From: DATEEG01 sp035525055
GTDB taxonomy: Bacteria > Actinomycetota > Acidimicrobiia > Spongiisociales > ZC4RG35
Assembly (NCBI GenBank): GCA_035525055.1
Contig: DATLEZ010000022.1
Coordinates: 1-51,351, forward strand
Length of the DNA: 51,351 nt
Direction of reading: 5' to 3'
Shown here in pieces: positions 42,974 to 50,967 of this stretch (position 1 is the stretch's first letter; each line of letters starts with the position of its first letter). Under the pieces are notes generated by a model. That model was not told the DNA's origin. It was given only the letters and a program-made list of their open reading frames with translations, and made no database searches. A program made the translations under genes and the position numbers.

Positions 42974-44361
42974 CCGCCAGGGGATCGTTTACGCGGTTCC
43001 GCCGGGGGATCGTTTACATCTGGATGATCCTTCCCACTGGATTGGGAGGATCAGTGGTCGGGTTCGGGGCGGAGGTGGAGCGTCGTGCCGAGGCGGTACG
43101 GCTGGTCCGTGACGAAGGGTTGACGGTGGTGGCGGCGGCGGCCCGGGTGGGTCGAACCCGTCAGTGGTTGGCGAAGTGGCTCGACCGAGTCGATGCCGGT
43201 GAGGGGCTGGGAGACCGGTCCCGGGTGTCGTCGACATCGTTTCAACCACTCGGCGACGAAGTCGTGGCGCTGGTGCTCGACTATCGGAATCGGCTCGAGG
43301 CTGATCCTATGGCGTCGTCGGGTGGTTTAGCGATCCTGGCAGCGATGGAACGAGACGGCTCGTGCCGCCGGCGCTGCGTTCGATCGAGCGGATCGTGACT
43401 GTCCATGGGAGATCCCGGCCCTCGACCAAGAAACGATCACGGTCGACGGTGCCGGTTCTGCCGCTTCCCAAGGTGAAAGGCCGGCCAGGGGTGTGGCAGC
43501 AGGGCGACTGGGTCCAGAACCGCTACCTCACCGGTGGAGTCCGCTACGACTCGTTGCAAACCATCGACGTCGGATCACAGGCGGGAATCGTCCGCCAATA
43601 CCCGGGACCGCAAGGTCCTCAACGTGGTCGAATGCCTGATCGAACACGTGTGGCCGGTGCTGTCGATCCCGTACGCGTTCAGTGTCGACAACGCCTTCTC
43701 CAGCACGACCCACCGTGACAACCCATGGACTCTGTTCATTCGGACCTGTCTGTTCTTCGGGGTCGAACCCGTCATCTCCCCACCGTACGAGCTGGGTTGG
43801 ACCAACACCGTCGAAGGGTTCAACAACCTGTGGCAGGCCCGCACCATCGCCCAACACCGCTACGACACCCTCGAAGCTCTCGCCGCGCACAGCACCCTCT
43901 TCAACACGTGGGCAAACCACCAGCGGCCCATCCTCGACCCCGGCATCTGCGGCACCCGCTACCCAGCAGAACTCACCGGCCAACACCGCACCGACCTCAC
44001 CTGGCCGCCCGACCTCTTCATCACAGACCACCAGGACTCCAAAGGACGACTCAACATCCCCCTCACCACCGGCCGGCTCACCTTCCTCCGCCGGGTCAAA
44101 CAACGCCACATCACCATCGCCCACCGGCCCTGGCACATCGACCTACCCGACCACGCCCTCGTCGTTGCCTCCATCACCACCAGCGACGCCACCCTCACCC
44201 TCCGCCACAAAGCACAAACCATCACCACCCACGACTACCCCATCCACCAGCCCATCTCCACCCCCTACAAGACACCCCAACCTGCCAGCATCTACCACCA
44301 CGCGTAAACGATCCCCAGGCGGTCATAGACGACCTACAACACGTAAACGATCCCCCGGCGG
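42974..44361. mobile_element. Degraded IS481-type insertion sequence with doubled terminal repeats
   Basis: The element is about 1.39 kb. Its left end has two inverted-repeat copies (CCGCCAGGGGATCGTTTAC at 42974, CCGCCGGGGGATCGTTTAC at 42999). Its right end also has two (CGTAAACGATCCCCAGGCGG ending 44322, CGTAAACGATCCCCCGGCGG ending 44361). By sequence, left-outer pairs best with right-inner and left-inner with right-outer. No clear target-site duplication is visible. It sits next to CCTACTG-type heptads on the right and a related CCTAGTACCTACT stretch on the left, so it may have entered a heptad array. Confidence 0.85.
43024..44307 (+). pseudogene. Broken IS481-family transposase
   Basis: The N-terminal helix-turn-helix (VRLVRDEGLTVVAAAARVGR) is in frame 1. 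Around 43360 the reading moves to another frame (PALRSIERIVTVHGRSRPST, GVWQQGDWVQNRYLTGGVRY with the first catalytic Asp), and near 43600 it returns to frame 1 (LIEHVWPVLSIPYAFSVDNA with the second Asp, then WTNTVEGFNNLW with the Glu). Two frameshifts therefore interrupt a full DDE transposase, and it should be inactive unless the bases are sequencing errors. The C-terminus ends inside the right terminal repeats. Confidence 0.85.
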
Positions 44362-44367
44362 GTTACC

Positions 44368-44398
44368 CCTACTGCCTACCGCTTACCTGCCTACTACC
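44368..44398. repeat. 7-base repeat array, CCTACTG class, beside the IS right end
   Basis: Units CCTACTG, CCTACCG, CTTACCTG, CCTACTA, CC lie between the IS end and the M3 peptidase start at 44407. It matches the array at 40655-40689. Confidence 0.75.
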
Positions 44399-44406
44399 TT
44401 TCCCCC

Positions 44407-46371
44407 ATGTTCGACTACACCAAAGTGACTCCCGAGGGCATTTCCACCAATATCGACCGGGCTCTGTCAGCCGCAGACGAAATGGTCAAGGGTCTAGTGG
44501 ATCCGAACAGTCCGCGCACCTATGCAACGGTGATGCAACCCCTCGACGACATCTCCGACCTGTTGCAGCGCGCTTTCGGCGAGACCGCCTTCATGGGGTA
44601 TGTCCACGTCGACAAGAACGTGAGGGACGCGGGCAATGCAGCCGAGGAGAAGATCCAGAAGTGGGGCGTCGAGTTGGTGTTCCGCTCGGACCTCTATAGG
44701 GCAGTTAAAGACTTCAGCCAAAGCCCCGAGGCGGTCGGCCTCACGGGTGAGAGGGCCCGATTTCTCCAGTTCTGGCTGCGCGACCTGCGTCGGGCCGGAC
44801 ACGAACTCGAAGAGGCCACCCGGGCCGAGGTCAAGCGACTTACCGAGCGCATGGTTGAAGTCGGAATCGCGTTTCAGCGCAACATCGACGAGCACAAGGA
44901 CTATCTGGTTGTCACGAAAGACGACCTCGAGGGAATGCCGGACTCCTATATCGAGAACCTGGAGCGCGGCGACAGCGACGACACTTACCGCATCGGTCTC
45001 TCATATCCCGATGTCGTCCCGTTCATGGAGAACTCGCCGCGGCGCGACCTTCGCGAGCAGCTCTATCGCAAGTTCAACAGCCGGGCGGTCGAACCAAACC
45101 GGCCACTTCTGGAGGAGGCTGTCGGGACACGCTCCGAGATAGCCGCCCTGTTCGGGCAGGCCTCCTGGGCCCACTATCAAATGGAAGAGAAGATGGCCAA
45201 GACCCCGGAAGCCGTTCGCGGCTTCTACGCGGCTCTGGTCCCGGGATTGACCGAGGGAGGCGAGTCGGAGATCAAGGTCATGGAGGGCCTCCTCAACAGC
45301 GACGGTCACGCGACTCCGCTCCAGATCTTCGACCGAAGCTACTACGAGACCCAGCTGCGCAAGACCGAGTACGGGGTCGACCCGATGGAGGTGGCTGCCT
45401 ACTTTCCCCTCCAGCAGGTCCTCGATGGAATGCTGAATCTGACGGGCGATGTATTTGGAGTGGAATACCGCAAGGTCGAGATACCCGTTTGGCATCCCGA
45501 CGTGCTCACCTACGCGCTCCACGATCGTGAGTCCGGCGATCTGATCTCACACTTTCACATGGATCTCTATCCCCGCGAGGGCAAGTTCAGCCACGCAGCC
45601 GCGTTTCCGCTGGTCTCGGGCCGGCGCCTTTCCGACGGGACGTACCAAAAGCCCCTCTCGGCCATCGTCGCCAACTTTACCAAACCGGGATCCGATCGAC
45701 CCTCGCTGCTCCAGCACAGTGAGGTTGAAACGTTCTTCCACGAATTCGGTCACATCCTCCACCAGACGTTGACCAAAGCCGAGACGACCCGCTTCTCTGG
45801 CTCGTCGACCGAGAATGACTTCGTTGAAGCGCCTTCTCAGATCATGGAGAACTGGACCTGGCGACCCGAGATTCTTCGCCGGTTCGCACGTCACTATCAG
45901 ACCGGCGAGACGATCCCCGATCGACTGGTTGATCAACTGGTGGCGGCCAAGAATCTGAACATCGCCTTGCTCACCCTCCGGCAAGCGAGCTTCGGCTTGC
46001 TCGACATGTGGCTGCACGACGAAGCACCAGAAAAGGACCTCGACCAGATTCAGCAGAGGGCAACCGACGTGAGCCTGTTCCCGGCGCACGAGGGGACCTT
46101 CTTCCCCGCCAGCTTTGGACACCTTCTGAGCGGGTACGACGCCGGCTATTACGGATACCTGTGGTCCGAGGTTTACGGCGACGACATGTGGAGCCGTTTC
46201 GACACCGAAGGCGTCGACAACCCCGAAGTTGGACGCGAGTACCGGCGGGCGATTCTCGAGAAGGGTGGATCCGTCGACGGTATGGACATGCTGCGCGAAT
46301 TCCTGGGCCGCGAGCCCAACAACCAGGCCTTTCTCAAGCGTCTCGGGATTGGAACCAAACCGGCTTCCTAG
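44407..46371 (+). CDS. M3-family zinc oligopeptidase
   Basis: This 654-residue peptidase is similar in layout to thimet oligopeptidase/Dcp. The N-terminal 250 residues are helical. The zinc motif HEFGH is in EVETFFHEFGHILHQTLT, with the third ligand Glu in FVEAPSQIMENWTW. The C-terminal GYDAGYYGYLWSEVYGDDMW is a hallmark of the M3A group (Tyr residues near the substrate). It cleaves short peptides in the cytosol. The ATG follows a heptad array, with no clear ribosome binding site. Its 3' end leads into a structured leader. Confidence 0.9.
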   Translation: MFDYTKVTPEGISTNIDRALSAADEMVKGLVDPNSPRTYATVMQPLDDISDLLQRAFGETAFMGYVHVDKNVRDAGNAAEEKIQKWGVELVFRSDLYRAVKDFSQSPEAVGLTGERARFLQFWLRDLRRAGHELEEATRAEVKRLTERMVEVGIAFQRNIDEHKDYLVVTKDDLEGMPDSYIENLERGDSDDTYRIGLSYPDVVPFMENSPRRDLREQLYRKFNSRAVEPNRPLLEEAVGTRSEIAALFGQASWAHYQMEEKMAKTPEAVRGFYAALVPGLTEGGESEIKVMEGLLNSDGHATPLQIFDRSYYETQLRKTEYGVDPMEVAAYFPLQQVLDGMLNLTGDVFGVEYRKVEIPVWHPDVLTYALHDRESGDLISHFHMDLYPREGKFSHAAAFPLVSGRRLSDGTYQKPLSAIVANFTKPGSDRPSLLQHSEVETFFHEFGHILHQTLTKAETTRFSGSSTENDFVEAPSQIMENWTWRPEILRRFARHYQTGETIPDRLVDQLVAAKNLNIALLTLRQASFGLLDMWLHDEAPEKDLDQIQQRATDVSLFPAHEGTFFPASFGHLLSGYDAGYYGYLWSEVYGDDMWSRFDTEGVDNPEVGREYRRAILEKGGSVDGMDMLREFLGREPNNQAFLKRLGIGTKPAS

Positions 46372-46385
46372 GCGTATAAATACTT

Positions 46386-46605
46386 GAGAGCCAACGGTGG
46401 CGGCGGCCGAATGGACGCCCTTTACGGGGGGTTTACCCGCCGGCACTAAGACTCTCTTGAAAACCGGGCCATCCGTTGAAACGGGGGCCCCGCCCGAAGC
46501 AGGCGCCGCATAAAGCCCGCCTGCAGAGCGGGTCTCCTGGTCGAGACCGATGGCAACTCGGAAGAAACCGCGCTTAAAAGCGGTTGAATCTGGGTATCGG
46601 CCGCC
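46386..46605 (+). ncRNA. Candidate structured RNA leader of a small zinc-ribbon gene
   Basis: About 220 bases hold serial hairpins: GAGAG/CTCTC closing 46386-46456; GGGCC/GGCCC with an inner CCGT-TGAA-ACGG (46466-46490); GCAGGCG/CGCCTGC (46499-46524); GGTCTC/GAGACC (46531-46548); and AACCGC/GCGGTT (46566-46585). A strong AAAGGAGG ribosome binding site follows at about 46609. I compared it by eye with common riboswitch cores (cobalamin, SAM, c-di-GMP, ZTP, ykoK) and found no match. It could be a regulatory leader or a small RNA. Confidence 0.5.
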
Positions 46606-46626
46606 AGGAAAGGAGGCCCCAAGAAC

Positions 46627-46821
46627 ATGTCAGACACACTCAAAGGTTCAGCGATTCGAGGCATGACTCGGCCATCCCGTCGTTACGGCCAAGATCGAGT
46701 TTGCTCGGATCCTGAATGCGAAACCCGTTTGAGCCAATACAACCGCCGCGACTATTGCTACAGCCACGCTCCAGTCAAGTTTCCCCGTGTGAGGGGTCGG
46801 ATCCTCCCCGAAACCACTTGA
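46627..46821 (+). CDS. Small zinc-ribbon-like protein
   Basis: This 64-residue protein has ATG 46627 behind a strong AAAGGAGG site. The core CSDPECETRLSQYNRRDYCY carries Cys residues spaced C-x4-C-x12-C-x2-H (with SHAP) consistent with a small zinc knuckle, flanked by basic N- and C-terminal parts (RPSRRYGQD and PRVRGR). I recall similar tiny proteins with CETxLSxYNxxxxCxxH in actinobacteria without a known role. RNA or DNA binding is plausible. The long structured leader suggests control at the RNA level. Confidence 0.65.
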   Translation: MSDTLKGSAIRGMTRPSRRYGQDRVCSDPECETRLSQYNRRDYCYSHAPVKFPRVRGRILPETT

Positions 46822-46973
46822 TTCCGAGCGGCCCAGTGCGAGTTGCTACGCAACGACCTGTGGCGCTCAACGAACTGTGGCTCTTAGGAAGTTCGCGGCG
46901 ACGAAGGTTGGCCTTCTAGCGTCGCTGGGTCAGGTTCTCTCCCCCTCCCCCGACACTGCGAGCGCCTAGAAGA

Positions 46974-47015
46974 CGAGGCCCCGGCGCCCCCTCCGCCGGG
47001 GCCTCCTCGTTTCTC
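46974..47015 (+). terminator. Strong rho-independent-like terminator
   Basis: GAGGCCCCGGCG and CGCCGGGGCCTC form a perfect 12-bp stem (46975-46986, 46994-47005) with loop CCCCCTC, followed by CTCGTTTCTC. It most likely ends the zinc-ribbon transcript. Confidence 0.8.
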
Positions 47016-47043
47016 TCGCAGACTCAGGTGAAGCTTTCATTTG

Positions 47044-47066
47044 CAGCCCCACCCCGGGTGGGGCTG
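47044..47066. other. GC-rich palindrome before the ATPase remnant
   Basis: CAGCCCCACCC and GGGTGGGGCTG are exact complements about a single central C. It may be a cruciform or regulatory site; no linked gene function is known. Confidence 0.45.
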
Positions 47067-47134
47067 GCTCTGGTCGTGAAGGAAGTCCACAAGACGTCCG
47101 CCCGCAACCGACTCAAGACGGTTCGAGGAAGGGA

Positions 47135-47626
47135 ATGGGACTGCAAACCGGAATGGTCACCGGTGACAACCTCCGGACCGCAAATGCAGTCGCCCGCGAC
47201 GTAGGAGTCGACATCGTGATCGCCGACGTGCTCCCGGCGGACAAGATCGACGAGGTCGGATCCGTCCAGCGCCAGGGACGCACTGTCGCGTTCGTCGGCG
47301 ATGGAATCAATGACGCTCCGGCGCTTACTGCTGCTGATCTCGGGATTGCCATCGGAACCGGAACCGACGTCGCGGTCGAGGCCGCCGATGTGGTGCTCAT
47401 GTCGGGTGACCCCCTGCTGGTGGCGGCAGCGATACGTCTCGCACGGAGAACTCTGGCGACTATCAAGGGAAACCTCTTCTGGGCGTTCGCCTACAACCTG
47501 GCCGCCATTCCTTTGGCAGCATTCGGTTTGCTCGATCCCAGGATCGCCGCCGGCGCCACGGCCTTCTCGTCGGTTTCGGTATTAGCCAACAGTCTCCGTC
47601 TGCGCTCCAACCAACCAGTCGGCTAG
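47135..47626 (+). pseudogene. C-terminal remnant of a P1B-type heavy-metal ATPase
   Basis: About 163 residues match the end of CopA-like ATPases: GMVTGDNLRTANAVARDVGV, IADVLPADKIDEV, the hinge TVAFVGDGINDAPALTAADL, GTGTDVAVEAADVVLMSGDP and the last membrane pair (GNLFWAFAYNLAAIPLAAFG). Metal sites, the phosphorylation motif DKTGT and the first membrane helices (over 500 residues) are missing, with only hairpins upstream. It cannot pump metal by itself. The match starts abruptly at about residue 1, as after a deletion; translation of the leftover piece is not excluded. Confidence 0.85.
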
Positions 47627-47659
47627 ACGGTCACCGGGCTTCTCGCATACGCTGGAGCC

Positions 47660-48340
47660 ATGGGTGAGACTGTTGAGTTCGCCTCCAACGGAAAGACCGC
47701 CACAGCCTGGATGCAGTTGCCACAGTCAGGTCGCGGCCCGGGCGTCGTGGTCATTCAAGAGTGGTGGGGATTGGATCCGCATATCAAGGATGTCGTCGAG
47801 CGTTTCGCCCTTGAGGGGTTTGTAGCTCTCGCTCCCGATCTCTATCACGGCGAGGAGACGGCCGAACCCGACGAGGGAGAAAAGTTGATGATGGCGATGG
47901 ACCTCGAGCGGGTCGCCAGCGATATGAAGGGGGCCGTCGATTTTCTGGCGGCGCATGCGGCAGTTACCGGACCGGGAGTTGGAGCCGTCGGTTTCTGCAT
48001 GGGAGGAGGGTTGGTGTTATGGCTGGCGTGCCTCTCCGACAAGGTGACAGCGGCGGTTCCCTTCTACGGGGGGCCCTGGCCCGAGGAGTCGCCGAACTTC
48101 AAGGCTTCCGTGGCGGCGTTCCAGGGGCACTACGCCGAGCACGACGACTGGGCCGGACCTGATCTGGCTCGGCAACTCGAGAGCCAATTGCAGGAACTCG
48201 GGCTGGTCGCCGAGTTCTTCGTATATTCGGGAACCACGCACGCTTTCTTCAATGACGACAGGCCCGAAGACCACGATGCCGAGGCGTCGCAGATCGCCTG
48301 GGCGCGGACCCTCGAGTTCCTCAATAGCCGGCTTCGCTGA
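47660..48340 (+). CDS. Dienelactone hydrolase-family protein
   Basis: This 226-residue alpha/beta hydrolase has VVIQEWWGLDPHIKDVVERF (Trp/Glu near the active site), the nucleophile Cys in VGAVGFCMGGGLVLWLACL, an Asp in YAEHDDWAGPD and the His in YSGTTHAFFNDDRPE. All match dienelactone hydrolases (EC 3.1.1.45-like), which open lactones; many members have other ester substrates. No chlorocatechol pathway genes are nearby. ATG at 47660. Confidence 0.88.
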   Translation: MGETVEFASNGKTATAWMQLPQSGRGPGVVVIQEWWGLDPHIKDVVERFALEGFVALAPDLYHGEETAEPDEGEKLMMAMDLERVASDMKGAVDFLAAHAAVTGPGVGAVGFCMGGGLVLWLACLSDKVTAAVPFYGGPWPEESPNFKASVAAFQGHYAEHDDWAGPDLARQLESQLQELGLVAEFFVYSGTTHAFFNDDRPEDHDAEASQIAWARTLEFLNSRLR

Positions 48341-48392
48341 TAGGTCCTTGCTTGCCATTCCTCCGTTCCCCATGATCGGATAGGGTGTCCGA

Positions 48393-49238
48393 ATGACGCA
48401 CCTTGAATGGGTCCGCCATCCAGAGCTGCGCAACCCCGTAGCGGTGCTGGCCTTCGCTGGTTGGGGGGATGCCGGCGATGCCTCGACCGACGCGGCCCGC
48501 CATCTCATCGCGTCGTTCGAAGGCGACGCCTTCGCCCGGATCGACCCGGACGAGTTCTACGAATTCCAGACCCGGAGACCCGAAGTCGAGATGACCGAGG
48601 CGGGAGTCCGGACCATTCACTGGCCCCGCAACGAGTTTCATGCGCTTCATCACCCTGATGGCGATCTCGTGGTGGTTCTTGGTGAAGAGCCTCACATGAA
48701 ATGGCGGGCCTTTGGGTCGGCGGTTTCGGAGGCCCTCAACACGCTCGGAGTCCAGCGGGCACTCCTCCTCGGCGCTTTCCTAGGTCAGGTCCCCCACACG
48801 GTGCCGGTCCCGCTCGTCGGGTCGAGCCCCAATCCGATGCTTCTGGCGGAGAACGGGGTAGGCAGCAGCCGCTACGAGGGACCGACCGGCATCGTCGGCA
48901 GCCTCACCCATCAACTCGCCGAAGCAGGCATTGCCACGATGTCGGTGTGGGCGGCGGTCCCCCACTACCTCTCCAATCAGCCTTACCCACCGGCGGTTTA
49001 CACCCTCGTCCGAAAGGCAATGGCGATCCTCGGCCTCACCCTGGAAACTTCGGAACTGGCGGTGGCGGCGGCCGAATACAAGTTCAACGTCGACGCCGTC
49101 ATCTCGGGCAACGAGGAGCTCTCCGCGTACGTGAAGAAGTTGGAAGCAGCCGTCGGCGACGAGGACGACGAGGAGGTCCATCAGGACCCGGCTGAAGACC
49201 TGGTCGAAGAGATCGAGCGGTTTCTTCGGGACACCTGA
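48393..49238 (+). CDS. PAC2-family protein
   Basis: The protein has 281 residues. The core (ELRNPVAVLAFAGWGDAGDA, then ALLLGAFLGQVPHTVPVPLV, YEGPTGIVGSLTHQLAEAGI and SVWAAVPHYLSNQPYPPAVY) matches the PAC2 group of proteasome-assembly-chaperone-like proteins found widely in actinobacteria. Its C-terminus is acidic (EDDEEVHQDPAEDLVEEIER). The bacterial role is poorly known; a link to the actinobacterial proteasome or to nucleotide/metabolite binding has been suggested. No proteasome gene lies in the window. Confidence 0.85.
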   Translation: MTHLEWVRHPELRNPVAVLAFAGWGDAGDASTDAARHLIASFEGDAFARIDPDEFYEFQTRRPEVEMTEAGVRTIHWPRNEFHALHHPDGDLVVVLGEEPHMKWRAFGSAVSEALNTLGVQRALLLGAFLGQVPHTVPVPLVGSSPNPMLLAENGVGSSRYEGPTGIVGSLTHQLAEAGIATMSVWAAVPHYLSNQPYPPAVYTLVRKAMAILGLTLETSELAVAAAEYKFNVDAVISGNEELSAYVKKLEAAVGDEDDEEVHQDPAEDLVEEIERFLRDT

Positions 49239-49244
49239 AGCACG

Positions 49245-49260
49245 ACTCAAGTCTCAAGTC
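49245..49260. repeat. Short 7-base repeat, CAAGTCT class
   Basis: ACTCAAGTCTCAAGTCC has just over two units of CAAGTCT in the gap between the PAC2 gene and the methyltransferase remnant. It has no inverted partner that I can see. Confidence 0.6.
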
Positions 49261-49281
49261 CCTTTCCTTACGCGGGGGTTT

Positions 49282-49916
49282 GTGATCGACATCTATGACC
49301 GCCATGCCCGGGCCTGGGAAGCATCACGAGGTCCCAGCCTGGGGGTCGAGAAAAAGTGGATCGATCGCTTCACGGAATTGTTGCCGCCGGAGGAACGATC
49401 CTCGACATCGGGTGCGGCACCGGTGATCCGATCGGCCGGCACCTGCTCTCCAGCGGCTTCCACCTGACCGGGATCGACAGTTCTTCAGCATTGATCGAGG
49501 TAGCGAAACCAAGGTTTCCGAGTGCGGTCTGGCAGGTCGGCGATATAAGCCATCTCGCCCTTGGCCGCTCTTTCGATGGCCTGATCGCCTGGCACAGCAT
49601 CTTCCACCTCAGACCCGACGATCAACGGGAGCTGTTCCCGCGTCTCGCCCGCCACGGCCGATGCGGCACGGTGCTGTTGTTCACCAGTGGTTGGCAACTT
49701 GACGAGTCCTTCGGGGATTTCCAGGGCGAACCGCTCTACCACGCCAGTCTCGAACCTCACGAGTACCGGCATCTGCTGGCCAAGAGCGGCTTTGAGGTAG
49801 TGGCCCACTAGGAGCGCGATGCCGAGGCCGGTGAAGCAACGGTGTGGTTGGCCCGGTTCGACGACGGGACCCGGGTCGCGAACAGCTCGACGGCGATCGG
49901 AGATACCAACGCTTGA
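49282..49916 (+). pseudogene. Broken SAM-dependent methyltransferase
   Basis: The N-terminus (MIDIYDRHARAWEASRGPSL from GTG 49282) is in one frame. Near 49383-49393 (TGTTGCCGCCGGAGGAACGA) the reading must shift to give GGTILDIGCGTGDPIGRHLL, the SAM-binding motif I, followed by FHLTGIDSSSALIEVAKPRF and IAWHSIFHLRPDDQREL. A TAG at 49809-49811 then cuts off a further matching stretch (ERDAEAGEATVWLARFDDG) that ends at TGA 49914. One frameshift and one nonsense codon are needed, so the gene is dead or the assembly has errors. Fits small class I methyltransferases of unknown target. Confidence 0.8.
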
Positions 49917-49956
49917 GGGCCAACGCTTGAGAGGGCCTCACCGGCCCGCTCAACGG

Positions 49957-50046
49957 TTACTTCTTCTTGTGGCGGTTGGCCTTGAGGCGCTTGCGATACT
50001 TGTGCTTGGACATCTTCTTGCGTCTCTTCTTGATCAATGAACCCAT
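49957..50046 (-). CDS. Small ribosomal subunit protein bS22-like (AURKAIP1/COX24 domain)
   Basis: This 29-residue protein is highly basic: MGSLIKKRRKKMSKHKYRKR then LKANRHKKK. The MGSxIKKRRKxMSKxKxRK pattern is that of the short AURKAIP1/COX24-domain proteins of actinobacteria, found as bS22 in mycobacterial 30S ribosomes. It is too short for ordinary gene finders. The ATG at 50046 follows AGAGG with a spacing of 5 bases. It stands alone between two unrelated genes, as is common for this gene. Confidence 0.85.
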   Translation of the reverse strand: MGSLIKKRRKKMSKHKYRKRLKANRHKKK

Positions 50047-50116
50047 GAAAACCTCTGGAAAGTCAGTGTTATTGAGCTTTTCAGCTTAGACGGGGTTCCA
50101 CCACTGCCGTTCGGGC

Positions 50117-50962
50117 TCAAACGAGGCCCGACGATGCCACCTGCAGTTCGAGCACTCTCCCTGCTTGCAGGCTGGCTTCCAGGGAAGCTTTGACCTTGGC
50201 GGCCGTGTCCGGTTCGGACAACGCCAGAACCGATGGCCCTGCCCCCGACCAGCATGCGTGAAGGGCGCCGGCAGAACGAGCCGTCTCGATTAGCTGTTCC
50301 ACCTCGGGCCGGAGCCGGTTGCGCGGATACTGGTGCATCTCGTCACCATGAGCGCTGGAAAGGAGCACCCCGTCGCCCAGCATCAGGCCACCGACCAGGG
50401 CTGCCAGCCGGCCGAGGCTGCGAACTGCCACCTCCCTCGGAACCACGGCCGGGAGGGCCGCTCGGGCGTCGCTGGTGGCAAGTGCTCGATCGGGGACGGC
50501 CAGAATCGGTACCAAACCCGGATAGAGCGGGAGCCGATGGACTTCCCCGTTTGGAGTGCAGAGCACCAGCCCCCCGTAGACGGCTGCGGCAGCATTGTCA
50601 GGGTGATCCTCCATGTCGGCGGCAAGGTCGAACACCGCCCGATCGTGGACCTCGTCCCCCACCGCCCGCCAGGCCGCCGCAGCTCCGGCCACGGCCGCCG
50701 CGGCTGACGATCCGAGGCCGCGACCGATGGGGATCCGGTTGTCGACGACCAGCGCCAGGGGCCGATCCTCGCCCACCGCCCGACGAGCCGCCTCGAGGAC
50801 GCTGTCGAAATGGCCCGAGGGGTATTCGGGTCCGACGTGGCGAACGCTCCAGAGTTCGTCAGGGGATGCATCGACCTCGCAGCGAAGCTCCAGGGCCAGG
50901 GCAAGCACGTCGAAGCCCGGTCCGAGATTTGCCGATGAAGCCGGTGCTGACGCCGTGGCCAT
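50117..50962 (-). CDS. thrB: Homoserine kinase
   Basis: This 281-residue GHMP kinase makes O-phosphohomoserine for threonine synthesis. It starts MATASAPASSANLGPGFDVL, the family N-terminal substrate motif. The ATP loop is RIPIGRGLGSSAAAAVAGAA and the C-terminal ATP-site motif is HACWSGAGPSVLALSEPDTA. Length is slightly short of the 290-310 usual. No usual ribosome binding site precedes the ATG, because a group II intron end lies about 6 bases upstream; the normal leader, and possibly coupling to thrC, has been interrupted. It works in the pathway begun by LysC and Asd at the other end of the window. Confidence 0.92.
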   Translation of the reverse strand: MATASAPASSANLGPGFDVLALALELRCEVDASPDELWSVRHVGPEYPSGHFDSVLEAARRAVGEDRPLALVVDNRIPIGRGLGSSAAAAVAGAAAAWRAVGDEVHDRAVFDLAADMEDHPDNAAAAVYGGLVLCTPNGEVHRLPLYPGLVPILAVPDRALATSDARAALPAVVPREVAVRSLGRLAALVGGLMLGDGVLLSSAHGDEMHQYPRNRLRPEVEQLIETARSAGALHACWSGAGPSVLALSEPDTAAKVKASLEASLQAGRVLELQVASSGLV

Positions 50963-50967
50963 TGGTA

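Larger units (their letters stand above)
46822..47134. other. Gene-free stretch with two hairpins
   Basis: Beyond the terminator at 46974 and the palindrome at 47044 I see no gene or RNA gene here. It ends at the P-type ATPase remnant. Confidence 0.5.

Noticed and set aside
46381..46620. tmRNA, RNase P RNA or SRP RNA
   Set aside because: None of the conserved ends or cores of these RNAs is visible, and there is a strong ribosome binding site and a small coding region directly after.
47077..47100. RNase P-like GAAGGAAGTCCAC stretch
   Set aside because: It only loosely resembles the conserved GAGGAAAGTCC segment, and no other part of an RNase P RNA surrounds it.
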